From positions 1 to 64,000 of the forward strand of contig NZ_CP029495.1 in NCBI RefSeq assembly GCF_003325475.1: a stretch of DNA of 64,000 nt. The letters are read 5' to 3'. The stretch is from Chromobacterium phragmitis (GTDB lineage: Bacteria; Pseudomonadota; Gammaproteobacteria; Burkholderiales; Chromobacteriaceae). This document shows, in pieces, positions 34,601-43,315 of the stretch. Every line of letters starts with the position of its first letter. The stretch's first letter is position 1. Under the pieces are notes generated by a model. The model did no database searches, was not told the DNA's origin, and worked only from the letters and a program-made list of their open reading frames with translations. Made by a program: the position numbers and the translations under genes.

Positions 34601-35730
34601 TGGCCCGCCACCTGAAGGAAACCGGCCAGTATCCGGAATCGGTGGCCATCAGCGTGTGGGGCACCAGCGCGATGCGCACCCACGGCGACGACATCGCCGA
34701 AATCCTGTCGCTGCTCGGCGTCAAGCCGCGCTGGCAGCAGGAAAGCCGCCGCGTGCAGGGTCTGGAGGTAATCCCCCTGGCCGAGCTGGGCCGGCCGCGC
34801 ATCGACGTCACCGTGCGCATCAGCGGCTTCTTCCGCGATGCCTTCCCCCACCTGATTGCTCTGGTGGACGAGGCGGTGCACACCGTGGCGCGGCTGGACG
34901 AGCCGGCGGAGCAGAACTTCCTGCGCAAGCACTACCTGGCCGACCTGAAGAACGAACTATTGGGCAAGCTGCCCGACGCCGACGCGCAATCGCTGTACCG
35001 CGTGTTCGGCGCCAAACCGGGCAGCTACGGCGCCGGCATCCTGCCGCTGATCAACGAGCAGAACTGGCAGAACGACGCCGACTTCGCCACCGCCTACGTC
35101 AACTGGGGCGGCTACGCCTACGGCCGCGAGGCCAACGGCGCCGACGCCCGCGACGCGCTGCGCCACCGGCTGGCCGGCGTTGAGGTGGCGCTGCACAACC
35201 AGGACAACCGCGAGCACGACATCTTCGACAGCGACGACTACCTGCAATACCACGGCGGGATGATCGCGACGATACGCAGCCTCAGCGGCCGCCAGCCGCG
35301 CGCCTTCTTCGGCGACAGCCACAATCCGGAAGCGCCGGCGGTTCGCGGGCTGAAGGAGGAAGTGCTGCGGGTGTTCCGCTCGCGGGTGGCCAACCCAAAG
35401 TGGATAGCCGGCATCCAGAAGCACGGCTACAAGGGCGCGCTGGAGCTGACCGCCACCGTCGATTACCTGTTCGGCTACGACGCCACCGCCCAGGTGGTGG
35501 ACGACTGGGTCTATGAACAATTGGCGCAAAGCTACGCGCTGGACCCGTCTATGCAGCAGTTTTTCGCCGACAGCAACCCGTGGGCGCTGAACGCCATCAC
35601 CGACCGCCTGCTGGAAGCCGCGCAGCGCCAGCTGTGGGCCGAGCCGGACCCGGACACGCTGGCCGCCCTGCGCCAGCTGCACCTGGATAGCGAAGCGCTG
35701 CTGGAAGCGCGCGGAGAAAACAAAGCATGA
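31600..35730 (+). CDS. cobN: Cobaltochelatase large subunit CobN with a His-rich insertion
   Basis: A 1376-residue subunit of the BchH/ChlH/CobN family that binds the corrin ring and inserts cobalt with the AAA+ partner encoded next. Recognisable stretches are VHVGKHGTLEWLPGKGVGLS, IVNDPGEGSQAKRRGHAVII, RDAFPHLIALVDEAV and GSYGAGILPLI. Between about residues 653 and 765 lies an insertion with two tracts of alternating His/Asp/Gly carrying some 40 His residues, separated by an Ala/Lys/Pro-rich spacer. The insertion interrupts the family domain, and the frame is intact. I infer a cobalt-collecting loop. It overlaps its neighbours by 4 nt on both sides. Confidence 0.95.
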   Translation: MNAEIALLSHAGTDLAALSRARWPEDFPAVAGIALQGISDEAAMRALLDGQLADVRAIVLRVLGRADAIPGLEQLLAHARRLQAAVIVVSGTGEPDPELQALCSAPVSLQQDVHAYLQAGGSANLGEMMRCLADRLLLTGFGYQSPQPLPEHGVYHPELAAPCSLEDWLEIRDPDWPSVGLCFYRAHWLSGNTRFIDLLVDCLAERGVNALPVFTSSLRTIDQGGLPAALALLADPRAQVSLLINTTSFAMGDINNDGPTQPGWAVEASDQLDLPVLQAITSSMTREQWEASDRGFNPLDTAMNVALPEFDGRIIGVPLSFKQPAEAGQAEQYAPLPDRARRLAGIAARLARLRHVENADKRIAFIFTNSNSKASQIGNAVGLDSPASLYAMLRGMQGRGYRMDELPPDSDALMHELIDRGAYDQDYLSAEQMKNAAARVPAKRYQAWFDELPDALRGKMLQRWGQPPGGAYVDGDELVFSGLDYGNVFVALQPPRGYGMDPDAIYHTPDLPPTHHYYALYRWLRDDWRADAIVHVGKHGTLEWLPGKGVGLSQNCFPDALLGDMPLFYPFIVNDPGEGSQAKRRGHAVIIDHLTPTMTTADSYGPLAQLTQLVDEYYQVELLDPNKLPLLQQQIWDLIKEAKLDTDLAAMLKHDHDHGHEHHHNHGHDHHGHDHDHPHGGHRHAPAAVHGKYRTQAAKPAAAMKPATAAAAKYRPAKAAHGHDHGHHHGDHDHHHGHHDHHHHDHHGHSHDHHDHDHDWDDTLNEDGVPLSLAKMDGVDVAHLIEDIDGYLCELGAAQIRDGLHVLGNAPQGEALVDMLLALTRLPNLGIPGLPASVASACGGDWPLWQQDQGKRLAEAPAALQALAGQALVTRADAHDAVMKLSRALIAELAARGYHAAAIPAAVENILPGIEPHANLERVLNFVCAELCLKLARTAEEIDNLLRGLEGGYVPAGPSGAPTRGMAHILPTGRNFYSVDPRSLPSQAAWRIGDGLAREMLARHLKETGQYPESVAISVWGTSAMRTHGDDIAEILSLLGVKPRWQQESRRVQGLEVIPLAELGRPRIDVTVRISGFFRDAFPHLIALVDEAVHTVARLDEPAEQNFLRKHYLADLKNELLGKLPDADAQSLYRVFGAKPGSYGAGILPLINEQNWQNDADFATAYVNWGGYAYGREANGADARDALRHRLAGVEVALHNQDNREHDIFDSDDYLQYHGGMIATIRSLSGRQPRAFFGDSHNPEAPAVRGLKEEVLRVFRSRVANPKWIAGIQKHGYKGALELTATVDYLFGYDATAQVVDDWVYEQLAQSYALDPSMQQFFADSNPWALNAITDRLLEAAQRQLWAEPDPDTLAALRQLHLDSEALLEARGENKA

Positions 35731-37637
35731 GCCCGATTTACCCCTTCGCCGCCATCGTCGGCCAGGAACAACTGAAGCAGGCGCTGCTGATCTGCGCCGT
35801 CGATCCGACGGTCGGCGGCGTGCTGGTGCGCGGCGACAAAGGCAGCGCCAAGAGCACCGCCGCCCGCGGCCTGGCCGCCGTGCTGCCGGCGATACGCCGG
35901 GCGGCCGGCTGCGGCTACAACTGCGAGCCCGACCATCCGCTGCCGCTGTGCCCGGTGTGCTCCGGCGACGCGCGCGCGCTGCATGACGGCCCGGTGCCCT
36001 TCATCAACCTGCCGCTGGGCGCCACCGAGGACCGCGTGCTGGGCAGCCTGGACTTCGAAAAGGCGCTGCAGGGCGGCAAGCAGGCGTTCAAGCCCGGCCT
36101 TTTGGCGGCGGCCCACCGCGGCATGCTCTATATCGACGAAGTGAATCTGTTAGCCGACCATCTGGTGGACGTGCTGCTGGACGCCGCCGCGATGGGCGTC
36201 AACACCGTCGAGCGCGAGGGCCTGGCGGTCAGCCACCCGGCGCGGGTGACGCTGCTCGGCACCATGAACCAGGAGGAAGGCGATCTGCGGCCGCAATTGC
36301 TGGACCGCTTCGGCCTGATGGTGGACGTGGCCGCGCCGCGCGAGCCTGCCCTGCGCGCCGAGGTGGTGCGCCGCCGCCTGGCCTTCGAGGCCGATCCGGC
36401 CGGCTTCGCCGCCCAGTGGCAGGCCGACAGCGAGGCGCTGCGCGAAAACATCGCCGCCGCCCGCGCGCTGCTGCCGCAAACCCGGCTCAGCGACAGCCTG
36501 TTCCACTTCGTCAGCGAACTGTGCTGCGAATTCGACGTCTCCAGCCTGCGCGCCGACATCGTGCTGAACAAGGCCGCGCGCGCGCTGGCCGCGCTGGACG
36601 GCCGCGCCGACGCCAGCGCAGAAGACATCCGCGACGCCGCCCGACTGGTGCTGCCGCACCGCCGCCGCCGCAAACCGTTCGAGCAAAGCGGGCTGGACCA
36701 GGACAAGCTGGAGCAGATGACGCGGCAAGCGTCCAACCCGCCCCCTCCGCCAACGCAAGACCAAGGCGACGCCACGCAGCCGCCGCCGGATGGCGACAGC
36801 GAGCAGGAACAGAATCCATCCGGCCACGGCTCGGAGCAGATTTTCGCCGCCGCGCCGGCCGGCGACATCGCCCGCATCCGCGTCCAGGCGCCCTCGTCCG
36901 GCGACGCGGCCGGCCGCCGCAGCGACGGCGCCAGCCGCCAGCGCGGCCATTACGTGCGCGCCGAAGCCAATCCGCAGCCGGCACAGCTGGCGGTGGACGC
37001 CACGCTGCGCCACGCGATCTTGCGCGATCCGGACAATTTTTCCGTCACCCGCGCCGACCTGCACGACAAAGTCCGTGTCGCCAAGCAAGGCAACCTGATC
37101 CTGCTGGTCGTCGACGCGTCCGGATCGATGGCCGCGCGCCAGCGGATGGAGCAGGTCAAGGGCACGGTGCTGAGCCTGCTGGAAGACGCCTACCGCCGCC
37201 GCGACCAGGTGGCGCTGATCGCCTTCCGCGGCCAGCAGGCCGAACTGCTGCTGCCGCCGTGCAACCGCGTCGAGCAGGCCGAGCTGGCATTGCGCGAGCT
37301 GCCCACCGGCGGCCGCACGCCGCTGGCCCACGCCTTGGCGCTGGCCGCTGACACGCTGTCCCGCCAACTCGGCGGCCCGGCGCCGCTATTGGTCATCCTC
37401 AGCGACGGCCGCGCCAATGTGGCGCTGGACGGAGACGGCGACCCGTGGCGGCAGGCGCTGGACCTGGCCGGCCAGCTGGCCGGCGCGCCGGCGCTGGTGC
37501 TGGACACCGAGCAAGACTTCGTCCGCCTGGGCCGCGCCCGCGAGCTGGCCGAGGCGCTGGGCGCGGAATACCTGGCTTGCGACGCCCTCACCGGCGAGCA
37601 GCTGACATTGACGATTCAACAAAGACTGGGCCGCTGA
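35727..37637 (+). CDS. ChlI/ChlD-like AAA+ plus VWA chelatase subunit
   Basis: A 636-residue protein joining a BchI/ChlI-type AAA+ domain (VLVRGDKGSAKSTAARGL as P-loop; GMLYIDEVNLLADHLVD as Walker B; LGTMNQEEGDLRPQLLDRFG) to a C-terminal VWA domain with MIDAS residues (LVVDASGSMAARQRM, then TGGRTPLAHAL and LSDGRAN). A Pro/Gln-rich linker lies between them. It is the ATP-driven partner of CobN, replacing the separate CobS and CobT of alphaproteobacteria. It overlaps cobN by 4 nt. Confidence 0.9.
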   Translation: MSPIYPFAAIVGQEQLKQALLICAVDPTVGGVLVRGDKGSAKSTAARGLAAVLPAIRRAAGCGYNCEPDHPLPLCPVCSGDARALHDGPVPFINLPLGATEDRVLGSLDFEKALQGGKQAFKPGLLAAAHRGMLYIDEVNLLADHLVDVLLDAAAMGVNTVEREGLAVSHPARVTLLGTMNQEEGDLRPQLLDRFGLMVDVAAPREPALRAEVVRRRLAFEADPAGFAAQWQADSEALRENIAAARALLPQTRLSDSLFHFVSELCCEFDVSSLRADIVLNKAARALAALDGRADASAEDIRDAARLVLPHRRRRKPFEQSGLDQDKLEQMTRQASNPPPPPTQDQGDATQPPPDGDSEQEQNPSGHGSEQIFAAAPAGDIARIRVQAPSSGDAAGRRSDGASRQRGHYVRAEANPQPAQLAVDATLRHAILRDPDNFSVTRADLHDKVRVAKQGNLILLVVDASGSMAARQRMEQVKGTVLSLLEDAYRRRDQVALIAFRGQQAELLLPPCNRVEQAELALRELPTGGRTPLAHALALAADTLSRQLGGPAPLLVILSDGRANVALDGDGDPWRQALDLAGQLAGAPALVLDTEQDFVRLGRARELAEALGAEYLACDALTGEQLTLTIQQRLGR

Positions 37638-37638
37638 G

Positions 37639-38400
37639 ATGACGGGCAAGGTTTACCTGATAGGCGCCGGCCCCGGCGACCTGGAAATGCTGACGCTGAA
37701 GGCCGCGCGCTGCCTGCAGCTGGCCGATGTGGCGCTAGTGGACGATCTGGTGCATCCGGACATCCACACCCTGCTGCGGCCGGATACCGAAATCGTGCCG
37801 GTCGGCAAGCGCGGCGGTTGTCCGTCGACGCCGCAGGCGGCCATCGAGCAGCGGATGATAGACGAGGCCCGCGCCGGCAAGACGGTGGCGCGCCTCAAGG
37901 GCGGCGACCCCTTCGTCTTCGGCCGCGGCGGCGAGGAAATGCTGACGCTGCAAGCGGCCGGCGTCGAGGTGGAGATCGTCAACGGCCTCAGCGCCGGCCT
38001 GGCGGTGCCGGCCACGCTGGGCATTCCGCTGACCCACCGCCATTTCGTCCACGGCGTTTGTTTCGTCTCCGGCCACCCGCACCAGGACGGCGACGAACCC
38101 AACTGGCAGGCGCTGGCGCAAAGCGGCATGACGCTGGTGATCTATATGGGCGTCAAGCGGCTGCCCTTGATCCGCGCCGAACTGCTGCGCCACGGCCTGA
38201 AACCCGACACCCCGGCGGCGGCGATAGAAAACGGTACGCTGCCGCAGCAGCGCCAGGTGCTGAGCACGCTGGACGCGCTGAAACAAGACATGCGCGCGGC
38301 CGGCATCCACAGCCCGGCGCTGATCGTCATCGGACCGACGGTGGCGCTGGCGTCCTGTAGCCCGTCCGCCGCCAACGAAACAAGGAAGGAATACGCATGA
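37639..38400 (+). CDS. cobA: Uroporphyrinogen-III C-methyltransferase CobA (SUMT)
   Basis: It methylates uroporphyrinogen III at C2 and C7 to give precorrin-2. The 253-residue product shows the SAM-dependent tetrapyrrole methylase motifs VYLIGAGPGDLEMLTLKA, VGKRGGCPSTPQAAIEQ, VARLKGGDPFVFGRGGEE and GIPLTHRHFVHGV. It is a monofunctional form without the CysG oxidase/chelatase part. The start is one base after the previous stop. It commits substrate to the operon's pathway. Confidence 0.9.
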   Translation: MTGKVYLIGAGPGDLEMLTLKAARCLQLADVALVDDLVHPDIHTLLRPDTEIVPVGKRGGCPSTPQAAIEQRMIDEARAGKTVARLKGGDPFVFGRGGEEMLTLQAAGVEVEIVNGLSAGLAVPATLGIPLTHRHFVHGVCFVSGHPHQDGDEPNWQALAQSGMTLVIYMGVKRLPLIRAELLRHGLKPDTPAAAIENGTLPQQRQVLSTLDALKQDMRAAGIHSPALIVIGPTVALASCSPSAANETRKEYA

Positions 38401-39098
38401 TCATCTGCATAGGCGCCGGCCCCGGCGACATCGGCTACCTGCCGCAACGCTCCGCCCAACTGATACGCGAGGCCGACGTGGTGGCCGGCTTCAACGCGGT
38501 GGTGGACGTGGTGCGCCCGCTGATCCCCGACAGCGCCGAAGTGATACAGATGGGCTACCGCGACCAGGTGGCCCAGCTGGACATCGTCGCCGAGCGCCAC
38601 CATGCCGGCAAGAAGTGCGTGGTGGTGTTCATGGGCGACATCCACTTCAGCGGCTTCCAGTACCTGGAGCGGGTGGAGCGCGCCTGCGGCCACCCGGTGG
38701 AAACGATACCCGGCATCTCCTCGGCGCAGATCCTGGCCTCGCGCGGCAAGGTGTGTTTCGACGAGACCAGCTTCATCACCTTCCACCGCCGCGGCGACCT
38801 GACTCCGTTCAAGCGCCACCTGATTCACGTGCTTCAAGACGGCCGCAACGCCATCGTGATCCCCTGCCCGTGGGACGAAGCGCGCTCCTTCATGCCCTGG
38901 CACATCGCCGCCTACCTGCTGGAAAACGGCATCCCGGCCGGCCAGCCGGTGGAGGTGTGGGAAAACCTGACCCGCAACGAGGCGGAATGGCGCGGCACGC
39001 TGGCCGAGTGCGCCGAGCAGCGCTTCTCCGACATGAGCATCATGCTGATCCGCACGCTCGCGCCGATGGACAGCCAGATCGAGCCGACCCACAAATGA
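38397..39098 (+). CDS. cbiE: Cobalt-precorrin-7 (C5)-methyltransferase CbiE
   Basis: A 233-residue tetrapyrrole methylase. The N-terminus IICIGAGPGDIGYLPQRSAQLIREADVVAGF and the motif TIPGISSAQILASRGKVCFDE match CbiE and the N-terminal half of CobL. No decarboxylase (CbiT) domain is attached and none is found elsewhere in the window, although CbiE and CbiT usually act together. The ATG overlaps the cobA stop. CbiE assignment is firmer than alternatives such as CobF, given the conserved VVxGF and PGISSAQ patterns. Confidence 0.8.
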   Translation: MIICIGAGPGDIGYLPQRSAQLIREADVVAGFNAVVDVVRPLIPDSAEVIQMGYRDQVAQLDIVAERHHAGKKCVVVFMGDIHFSGFQYLERVERACGHPVETIPGISSAQILASRGKVCFDETSFITFHRRGDLTPFKRHLIHVLQDGRNAIVIPCPWDEARSFMPWHIAAYLLENGIPAGQPVEVWENLTRNEAEWRGTLAECAEQRFSDMSIMLIRTLAPMDSQIEPTHK

Positions 39099-40660
39099 GC
39101 CAATCAGACTACGCCATCGTGCTGGCCGGCCACGGCAGCCGCGACCCGGACGGAGTGAACGAATTCATGCAGCTGGTGGACGCGCTTAAGGCGCGCGCCG
39201 GCGAGCGCCCCGTCGCCCACGGCTTTCTGGAGTTCGCCCGCCCGACCATAGACGAGGCGGTGGACCAGGTGATCGCCGCCGGCGCCAAGACCGTGGTGAT
39301 GGTGCCCGGCGTGCTGTTGGCCGCCACCCACGCCAAGAACGACATGCCCAGCGAGCTGTTGGCGCTGCGGCAGGCGCACCCGGGCGTAGCCTTTCACTTC
39401 GGCGCGGCGCTGGACCTGCATCCGCGGCTGCTGGCGCTGTGCCGCCAGCGCATCGTCGAGGCCGAGGCCGCGTCTCCGCAGACCGTCTCGCGCAACGACG
39501 CCTGTCTGGTCGTCGTCGGCCGCGGCACCTCGGACCCGGACGCCAATTCCGAAATCTCCAAGCTCGCGCGGATGCTGGAGGAAGGCCTGGGCTTCGCCGC
39601 CTCCTTCGTCTGCTATTCCGGCACCGCCAAGCCGCTGGTGGCCGACGGTCTGCGCGCCGCCGCCATGCTCGGCTACCGCCGCATCGTGGTGCTGCCCTAC
39701 TTCCTGTTCGACGGCGTGCTGGTCAAGCGCATCTACGGCGCGGCCGCGGACCTGGCGGCGCGCCATCCGGAGATCGAGGTGCTGAGCACTGCTTATCTGG
39801 GCCCGGCCCCGCAAGTGGCCGAGGTGTTTCTGGAGCGGGCGCAGGAAGGCGCGGAGGGCCGCGCGGCGATGAACTGCGCGTTGTGCAAGTACCGGGTGCA
39901 GATCGTCGGCTTCGAGCAGCAAGTGGGCGAGCCGCAGCGCGGCCACCACGGCAAGGTGCGCGGCCTGCTGGAACGCGAGCCTGCCGCCAATCAGCCGCCG
40001 GCCTGGAAACGCTACACCCCGCATCCGATCGAAGCGGAAAGCATGCGCATCATAGACGAGGGCCGCGACTGGTCCGCCTTCCCGGCCGAGCAGCGCACCG
40101 CGCTGATGCGGCTGGTGCACACCACCGGCGACTTCAACAGCGTCGACGATCTGTTCTTCTCGGCCGGCGCCTGCGAAACCGGCATGCGCGCGCTGCTGCG
40201 CTGCCGCCGCGTGGTCACCGATGTCACCATGGTGGAAACCGGCCTCAAGCGCGAGGTGCTGCGCCAGCTGGAAGTGGAAACCTGGTGCGGCGTGCACGAC
40301 GAGGAAACCCGGCTGCTGGCCGAGGCCAGCGGCCTCACCCGCTCCGCCGCCGGCATCCGCCGCGCCTGGCAGAAGTTCGGCAACGACTGCGTGGTGGCGA
40401 TAGGCGACGCGCCGACCGCCATCCGCGAAGTGGTGCGGCTGGTGCGCGATCACGGCTGGCGGCCGCAGTTGGTCGTCGGCCTGCCGGTGGGCTTCGTCGG
40501 CACCCGCGAATGCAAGGAAGAGCTGCGCGCGCTGCTGCAAGTGCCGCGCATCACCAACCGCGGCACCCGCGGCGGCTCGCCGTGGGCGGCCACCGTGGTC
40601 AACGCGCTGATGATAGACGCGATCGAACACGTCCATCAGCAGCAGCAACGGGAAGAATGA
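39095..40660 (+). CDS. CbiX-CbiC fusion: sirohydrochlorin cobaltochelatase and precorrin-8X methylmutase
   Basis: A 521-residue two-enzyme fusion. Residues 1-270 are a CbiX of the long type with two chelatase repeats: LAGHGSRDPDGVNEF and HAKNDMP in the first, VVGRGTSDPDANSEI and LPYFLFDGVLVKRI in the second. A short Cys motif follows (MNCALCKYRVQIVG), as in long CbiX proteins. From about 305 to the end it is CbiC (CobH): HPIEAESMRIIDEG, catalytic-His motif LMRLVHTTGDF and PVGFVGTRECKEELR. CbiX implies cobalt insertion before ring contraction; CbiC is the last ring-modifying step. It is coupled to both neighbours by ATGA overlaps. Confidence 0.9.
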   Translation: MSQSDYAIVLAGHGSRDPDGVNEFMQLVDALKARAGERPVAHGFLEFARPTIDEAVDQVIAAGAKTVVMVPGVLLAATHAKNDMPSELLALRQAHPGVAFHFGAALDLHPRLLALCRQRIVEAEAASPQTVSRNDACLVVVGRGTSDPDANSEISKLARMLEEGLGFAASFVCYSGTAKPLVADGLRAAAMLGYRRIVVLPYFLFDGVLVKRIYGAAADLAARHPEIEVLSTAYLGPAPQVAEVFLERAQEGAEGRAAMNCALCKYRVQIVGFEQQVGEPQRGHHGKVRGLLEREPAANQPPAWKRYTPHPIEAESMRIIDEGRDWSAFPAEQRTALMRLVHTTGDFNSVDDLFFSAGACETGMRALLRCRRVVTDVTMVETGLKREVLRQLEVETWCGVHDEETRLLAEASGLTRSAAGIRRAWQKFGNDCVVAIGDAPTAIREVVRLVRDHGWRPQLVVGLPVGFVGTRECKEELRALLQVPRITNRGTRGGSPWAATVVNALMIDAIEHVHQQQQREE

Positions 40661-41790
40661 GCCCGGTGCGCCAGCCCTACGACCTCGCCGCCCCCGCGCC
40701 CAACGGCATGCGCCGCGGCCGCACCACCGGCAGCTGCGCCACTGCCGCCGTCAAGGCGGCGCTGATGCTGCTGCTGGACGGCGTCGACGCCGACGAGGTC
40801 TTCATCAGCCTGCCGGACCCGGATTTCTATCTGGCGGTGCCGGTGCAGAGCGTGGCCTGGCTGGACGAAAACACCGTGCGCGCCGAAGTGCTGAAGTACG
40901 CCGGCGACGACCCGGACAACACCGACGGCGCGACGATCTTCGCTGAGGTGAAAGTGAACGGCAGCGGCGCGCTGCGCTTCCTGGCCGCGCCCGGCGTCGG
41001 CATGGTCACCCAGCCCGGCCTGCGCATCCCGCCCGGCGAGCCGGCGATCAACCCGGTGCCGCGGCAGATGATGCGGATGGCGGTGGACGAGGCACTGGCC
41101 GGCCGGCCCGACCCCGGCGTCGACCTGGCGATAGGCTGCGTGGACGGCGACAAGATCGCCAAGCGCACCTTCAACCCGATGCTGGGCATCGTCGGCGGCA
41201 TCTCGATCCTGGGCACCAGCGGCATCGTCGAGCCGATGTCGCAGGCGGCGTGGATCGCGTCGATCGAAGTCTATGTGCGGGTGGCGCTGGGCGAGCTGCC
41301 GACTGCCATCGCCTTCACCCCCGGCAAGATAGGCCGCGGCTACGCCGCCGACACGCTGGGGCTGGAAAAAAAGCAGGTGGTCCAGATCGCCAACTTCGTC
41401 GGCGACTCGCTGGACTTCGCCGAGTCGGTGCTGATCGAACAGGGCCGCATCCTCGACACGCTGTGGGTGCTGGGCCACCCCGGCAAGATCGCCAAGCTGC
41501 TGGACGGCGTGTGGGACACCCACTCCGGCAAGAGCGGCATGGCGATGGACGCCGTCGCCGGCGTCGCCGCCGACCTGGGCCATGCGCCCGAATTGGTGGC
41601 GCAAATCAAACAAGCGAATACCGTGGAGAACGTAGTGCAGATCATGAGCAGCCAGCCGGACGCGCGCGGCTACTGGATGGAGATAGAACGCCGCACCGCC
41701 GCGCGGATGGCCACCAAGGTGCCCAGCGTGCGGCAAGTGGCGGTGCGCCTCTTTGGCATGGACGGCACGCCGCTGGGAGAGGCCACATGA
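40657..41790 (+). CDS. cbiD: Cobalt-precorrin-5B C1-methyltransferase CbiD
   Basis: A 377-residue CbiD, characteristic of the early-cobalt (anaerobic) pathway. It contains GRRGRTTGSCATAAVKAAL-like N-terminus (MRRGRTTGSCATAAVKAAL), GIVGGISILGTSGIVEPMS, and QIANFVGDSLDFAESV. It methylates C1 using SAM. Here the normal start is the ATG at 40657, overlapping the stop of the cbiX-cbiC fusion, although the frame stays open far upstream. Confidence 0.95.
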   Translation: MSPVRQPYDLAAPAPNGMRRGRTTGSCATAAVKAALMLLLDGVDADEVFISLPDPDFYLAVPVQSVAWLDENTVRAEVLKYAGDDPDNTDGATIFAEVKVNGSGALRFLAAPGVGMVTQPGLRIPPGEPAINPVPRQMMRMAVDEALAGRPDPGVDLAIGCVDGDKIAKRTFNPMLGIVGGISILGTSGIVEPMSQAAWIASIEVYVRVALGELPTAIAFTPGKIGRGYAADTLGLEKKQVVQIANFVGDSLDFAESVLIEQGRILDTLWVLGHPGKIAKLLDGVWDTHSGKSGMAMDAVAGVAADLGHAPELVAQIKQANTVENVVQIMSSQPDARGYWMEIERRTAARMATKVPSVRQVAVRLFGMDGTPLGEAT

Positions 41791-42515
41791 AGCTGGGCAA
41801 GCTCATAGGCATAGGCGTGGGACCGGGACCGGCCGGTTTGATTCCGGTGGCGGCGCTGGCAGCGCTGCGCGAAGCCGACATCGTCTACCTGCCGCGCGCG
41901 ACCTCCAGCGACACCTCCGTCGCCCGGCAATGCCTGTCCGGGCTGGCGCTGGACGAAAGCCGCTTTCGCGAAATCGAGTTCGAAATGAATCCGGACCGCG
42001 GCGCGCTGTCGCGCCATTACGGCGCGCTGGCCGAGCGGCTGGCCGCCGAATTGGAAGCCGGCCGGAATGTCGCCTACCTGACCATAGGCGATTCGATGAC
42101 CTACTCCACCTACGGCTACCTGCTGGCGGCGCTGCGCGAAATGCTGCCGACGCTGGAGACGCAAACCTTCCCCGGCGTCACCAGCTTCGCCGCCACCGCG
42201 TCGGCGCTGTCCTGGCCCTTGGGCGAAGGCAAGGAACGCATCCTGATCCTGCCCTGCCCGGACGAGATGGCCGCGCTGCGGGCCGATATCGACAGCCATG
42301 ACCTCATCGTGCTGATGAAGATAGGCAAGCGGCTGCCGGACGTGCTGGCGCTATTGAACCAGATGGGCATCGCCCAGTTGTGCGCCTTCGCCCGCCGCAT
42401 CGGCCTGCCCGGCGAAGTGCTGTGCGCCGACGCCTCGCAATTGACGGCCGAGGCCAGCGGCTACCTCGCCACCATGCTGATCCGCAAGACAGCCAGAGAA
42501 AGACGCCACTCATGA
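41787..42515 (+). CDS. cbiL: Precorrin-2/cobalt-factor II C20-methyltransferase CbiL
   Basis: A 242-residue SAM-dependent tetrapyrrole methylase: GKLIGIGVGPGPAGLIPVAA at the N-terminus, YLPRATSSDTSVARQCL, AYLTIGDSMTYSTYGYLLAA and FPGVTSFAATASALSWPLGEG, which is the CbiL/CobI pattern. It methylates C20, the carbon later removed. The neighbours suggest it uses the cobalt-containing substrate, but this cannot be proved from sequence. ATG overlaps the cbiD stop. Confidence 0.9.
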   Translation: MKLGKLIGIGVGPGPAGLIPVAALAALREADIVYLPRATSSDTSVARQCLSGLALDESRFREIEFEMNPDRGALSRHYGALAERLAAELEAGRNVAYLTIGDSMTYSTYGYLLAALREMLPTLETQTFPGVTSFAATASALSWPLGEGKERILILPCPDEMAALRADIDSHDLIVLMKIGKRLPDVLALLNQMGIAQLCAFARRIGLPGEVLCADASQLTAEASGYLATMLIRKTARERRHS

Positions 42516-43315
42516 AAGTGTATTTCATCGGCGCCGGCCCCGGCGCCGCCGACCTGATCACGCTGCGCGGCAGCCGCCTGTTGGGCGCGGCGCCCATGGT
42601 GCTGTACGCCGGCTCGCTGGTGCCGGCGGAGATGCTCGGCCACTGCCGCCCGGACGCGGAGATCCACGACACCGCCGAACTGAACCTAGACCAGCAGGAG
42701 GCGCTGTATCGCCGCGCCCAGGCCGAGGACAAGGACGTCGCCCGGCTGCACTCCGGCGATCCGGCAATCTACGGCGCCACCAACGAGCAGATGCGCCGGC
42801 TGGAAGCGCTTGGTATCAAATACGAGGTCGTCCCCGGCGTGTCCTCGTTCACCGCCGCCGCCGCCGCATTGGGCAGCGAGCTGACCCGGCCCGAGGTGTC
42901 GCAATCCATCATCCTGACCCGCACCAGCGGCCGCGCCAGCGCGGTGCCGGAGACGGAATCCATCGCCAGCTTCGCCGCCCACCGCGCGACGATGTGCATC
43001 TTCCTGTCCGGCCAGCGGCTGAAGCAGACCGTCGCCGACCTGTCGCTGCACTACCCGCCCACTACCCCGGTGGCGCTGGTGCGCCGCGCCAGCTGGCCGG
43101 ACCAGTCCGTCCACCGCTCCACGCTGGGCAAGATGCTGTCCGAAGTGAAGCAAAAGGACTGGCTGCTGACCACGCTGCTGCTGGTGGGCGAGGCGCTGTC
43201 GCGCGAAGGCGGCGTCGAATCCAGCCTGTACGCGGCCGGTTTCACCCACATCTTCCGCGACGGCGACGACCGCAAGACCAAGCGGACCAGCCTGCAGAAA
43301 GAAAACCAGGCATGA
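42512..43315 (+). CDS. cbiF: Precorrin-4/cobalt-precorrin-4 C11-methyltransferase CbiF
   Basis: A 267-residue tetrapyrrole methylase: VYFIGAGPGAADLITLRGSR, VLYAGSLVPAEMLGHC, ARLHSGDPAIYGATNEQM and PGVSSFTAAAAALGSELTRP are the CbiF/CobM signature. The C-terminus is basic and lengthened (DGDDRKTKRTSLQKEN). It is coupled to cbiL and cbiG by 4-nt overlaps. Confidence 0.9.
   Translation: MKVYFIGAGPGAADLITLRGSRLLGAAPMVLYAGSLVPAEMLGHCRPDAEIHDTAELNLDQQEALYRRAQAEDKDVARLHSGDPAIYGATNEQMRRLEALGIKYEVVPGVSSFTAAAAALGSELTRPEVSQSIILTRTSGRASAVPETESIASFAAHRATMCIFLSGQRLKQTVADLSLHYPPTTPVALVRRASWPDQSVHRSTLGKMLSEVKQKDWLLTTLLLVGEALSREGGVESSLYAAGFTHIFRDGDDRKTKRTSLQKENQA

Noticed and set aside
32764..34932. Leftward 722-codon frame opposite cobN, with Val/Met-rich runs
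   Set aside because: The Val/Met runs are the reverse complement of the His codon tracts in cobN; no real protein signals.
39104..40648. Leftward 514-codon frame opposite the cbiX-cbiC fusion
   Set aside because: Antisense shadow in very GC-rich DNA; the sense protein has complete catalytic motifs.
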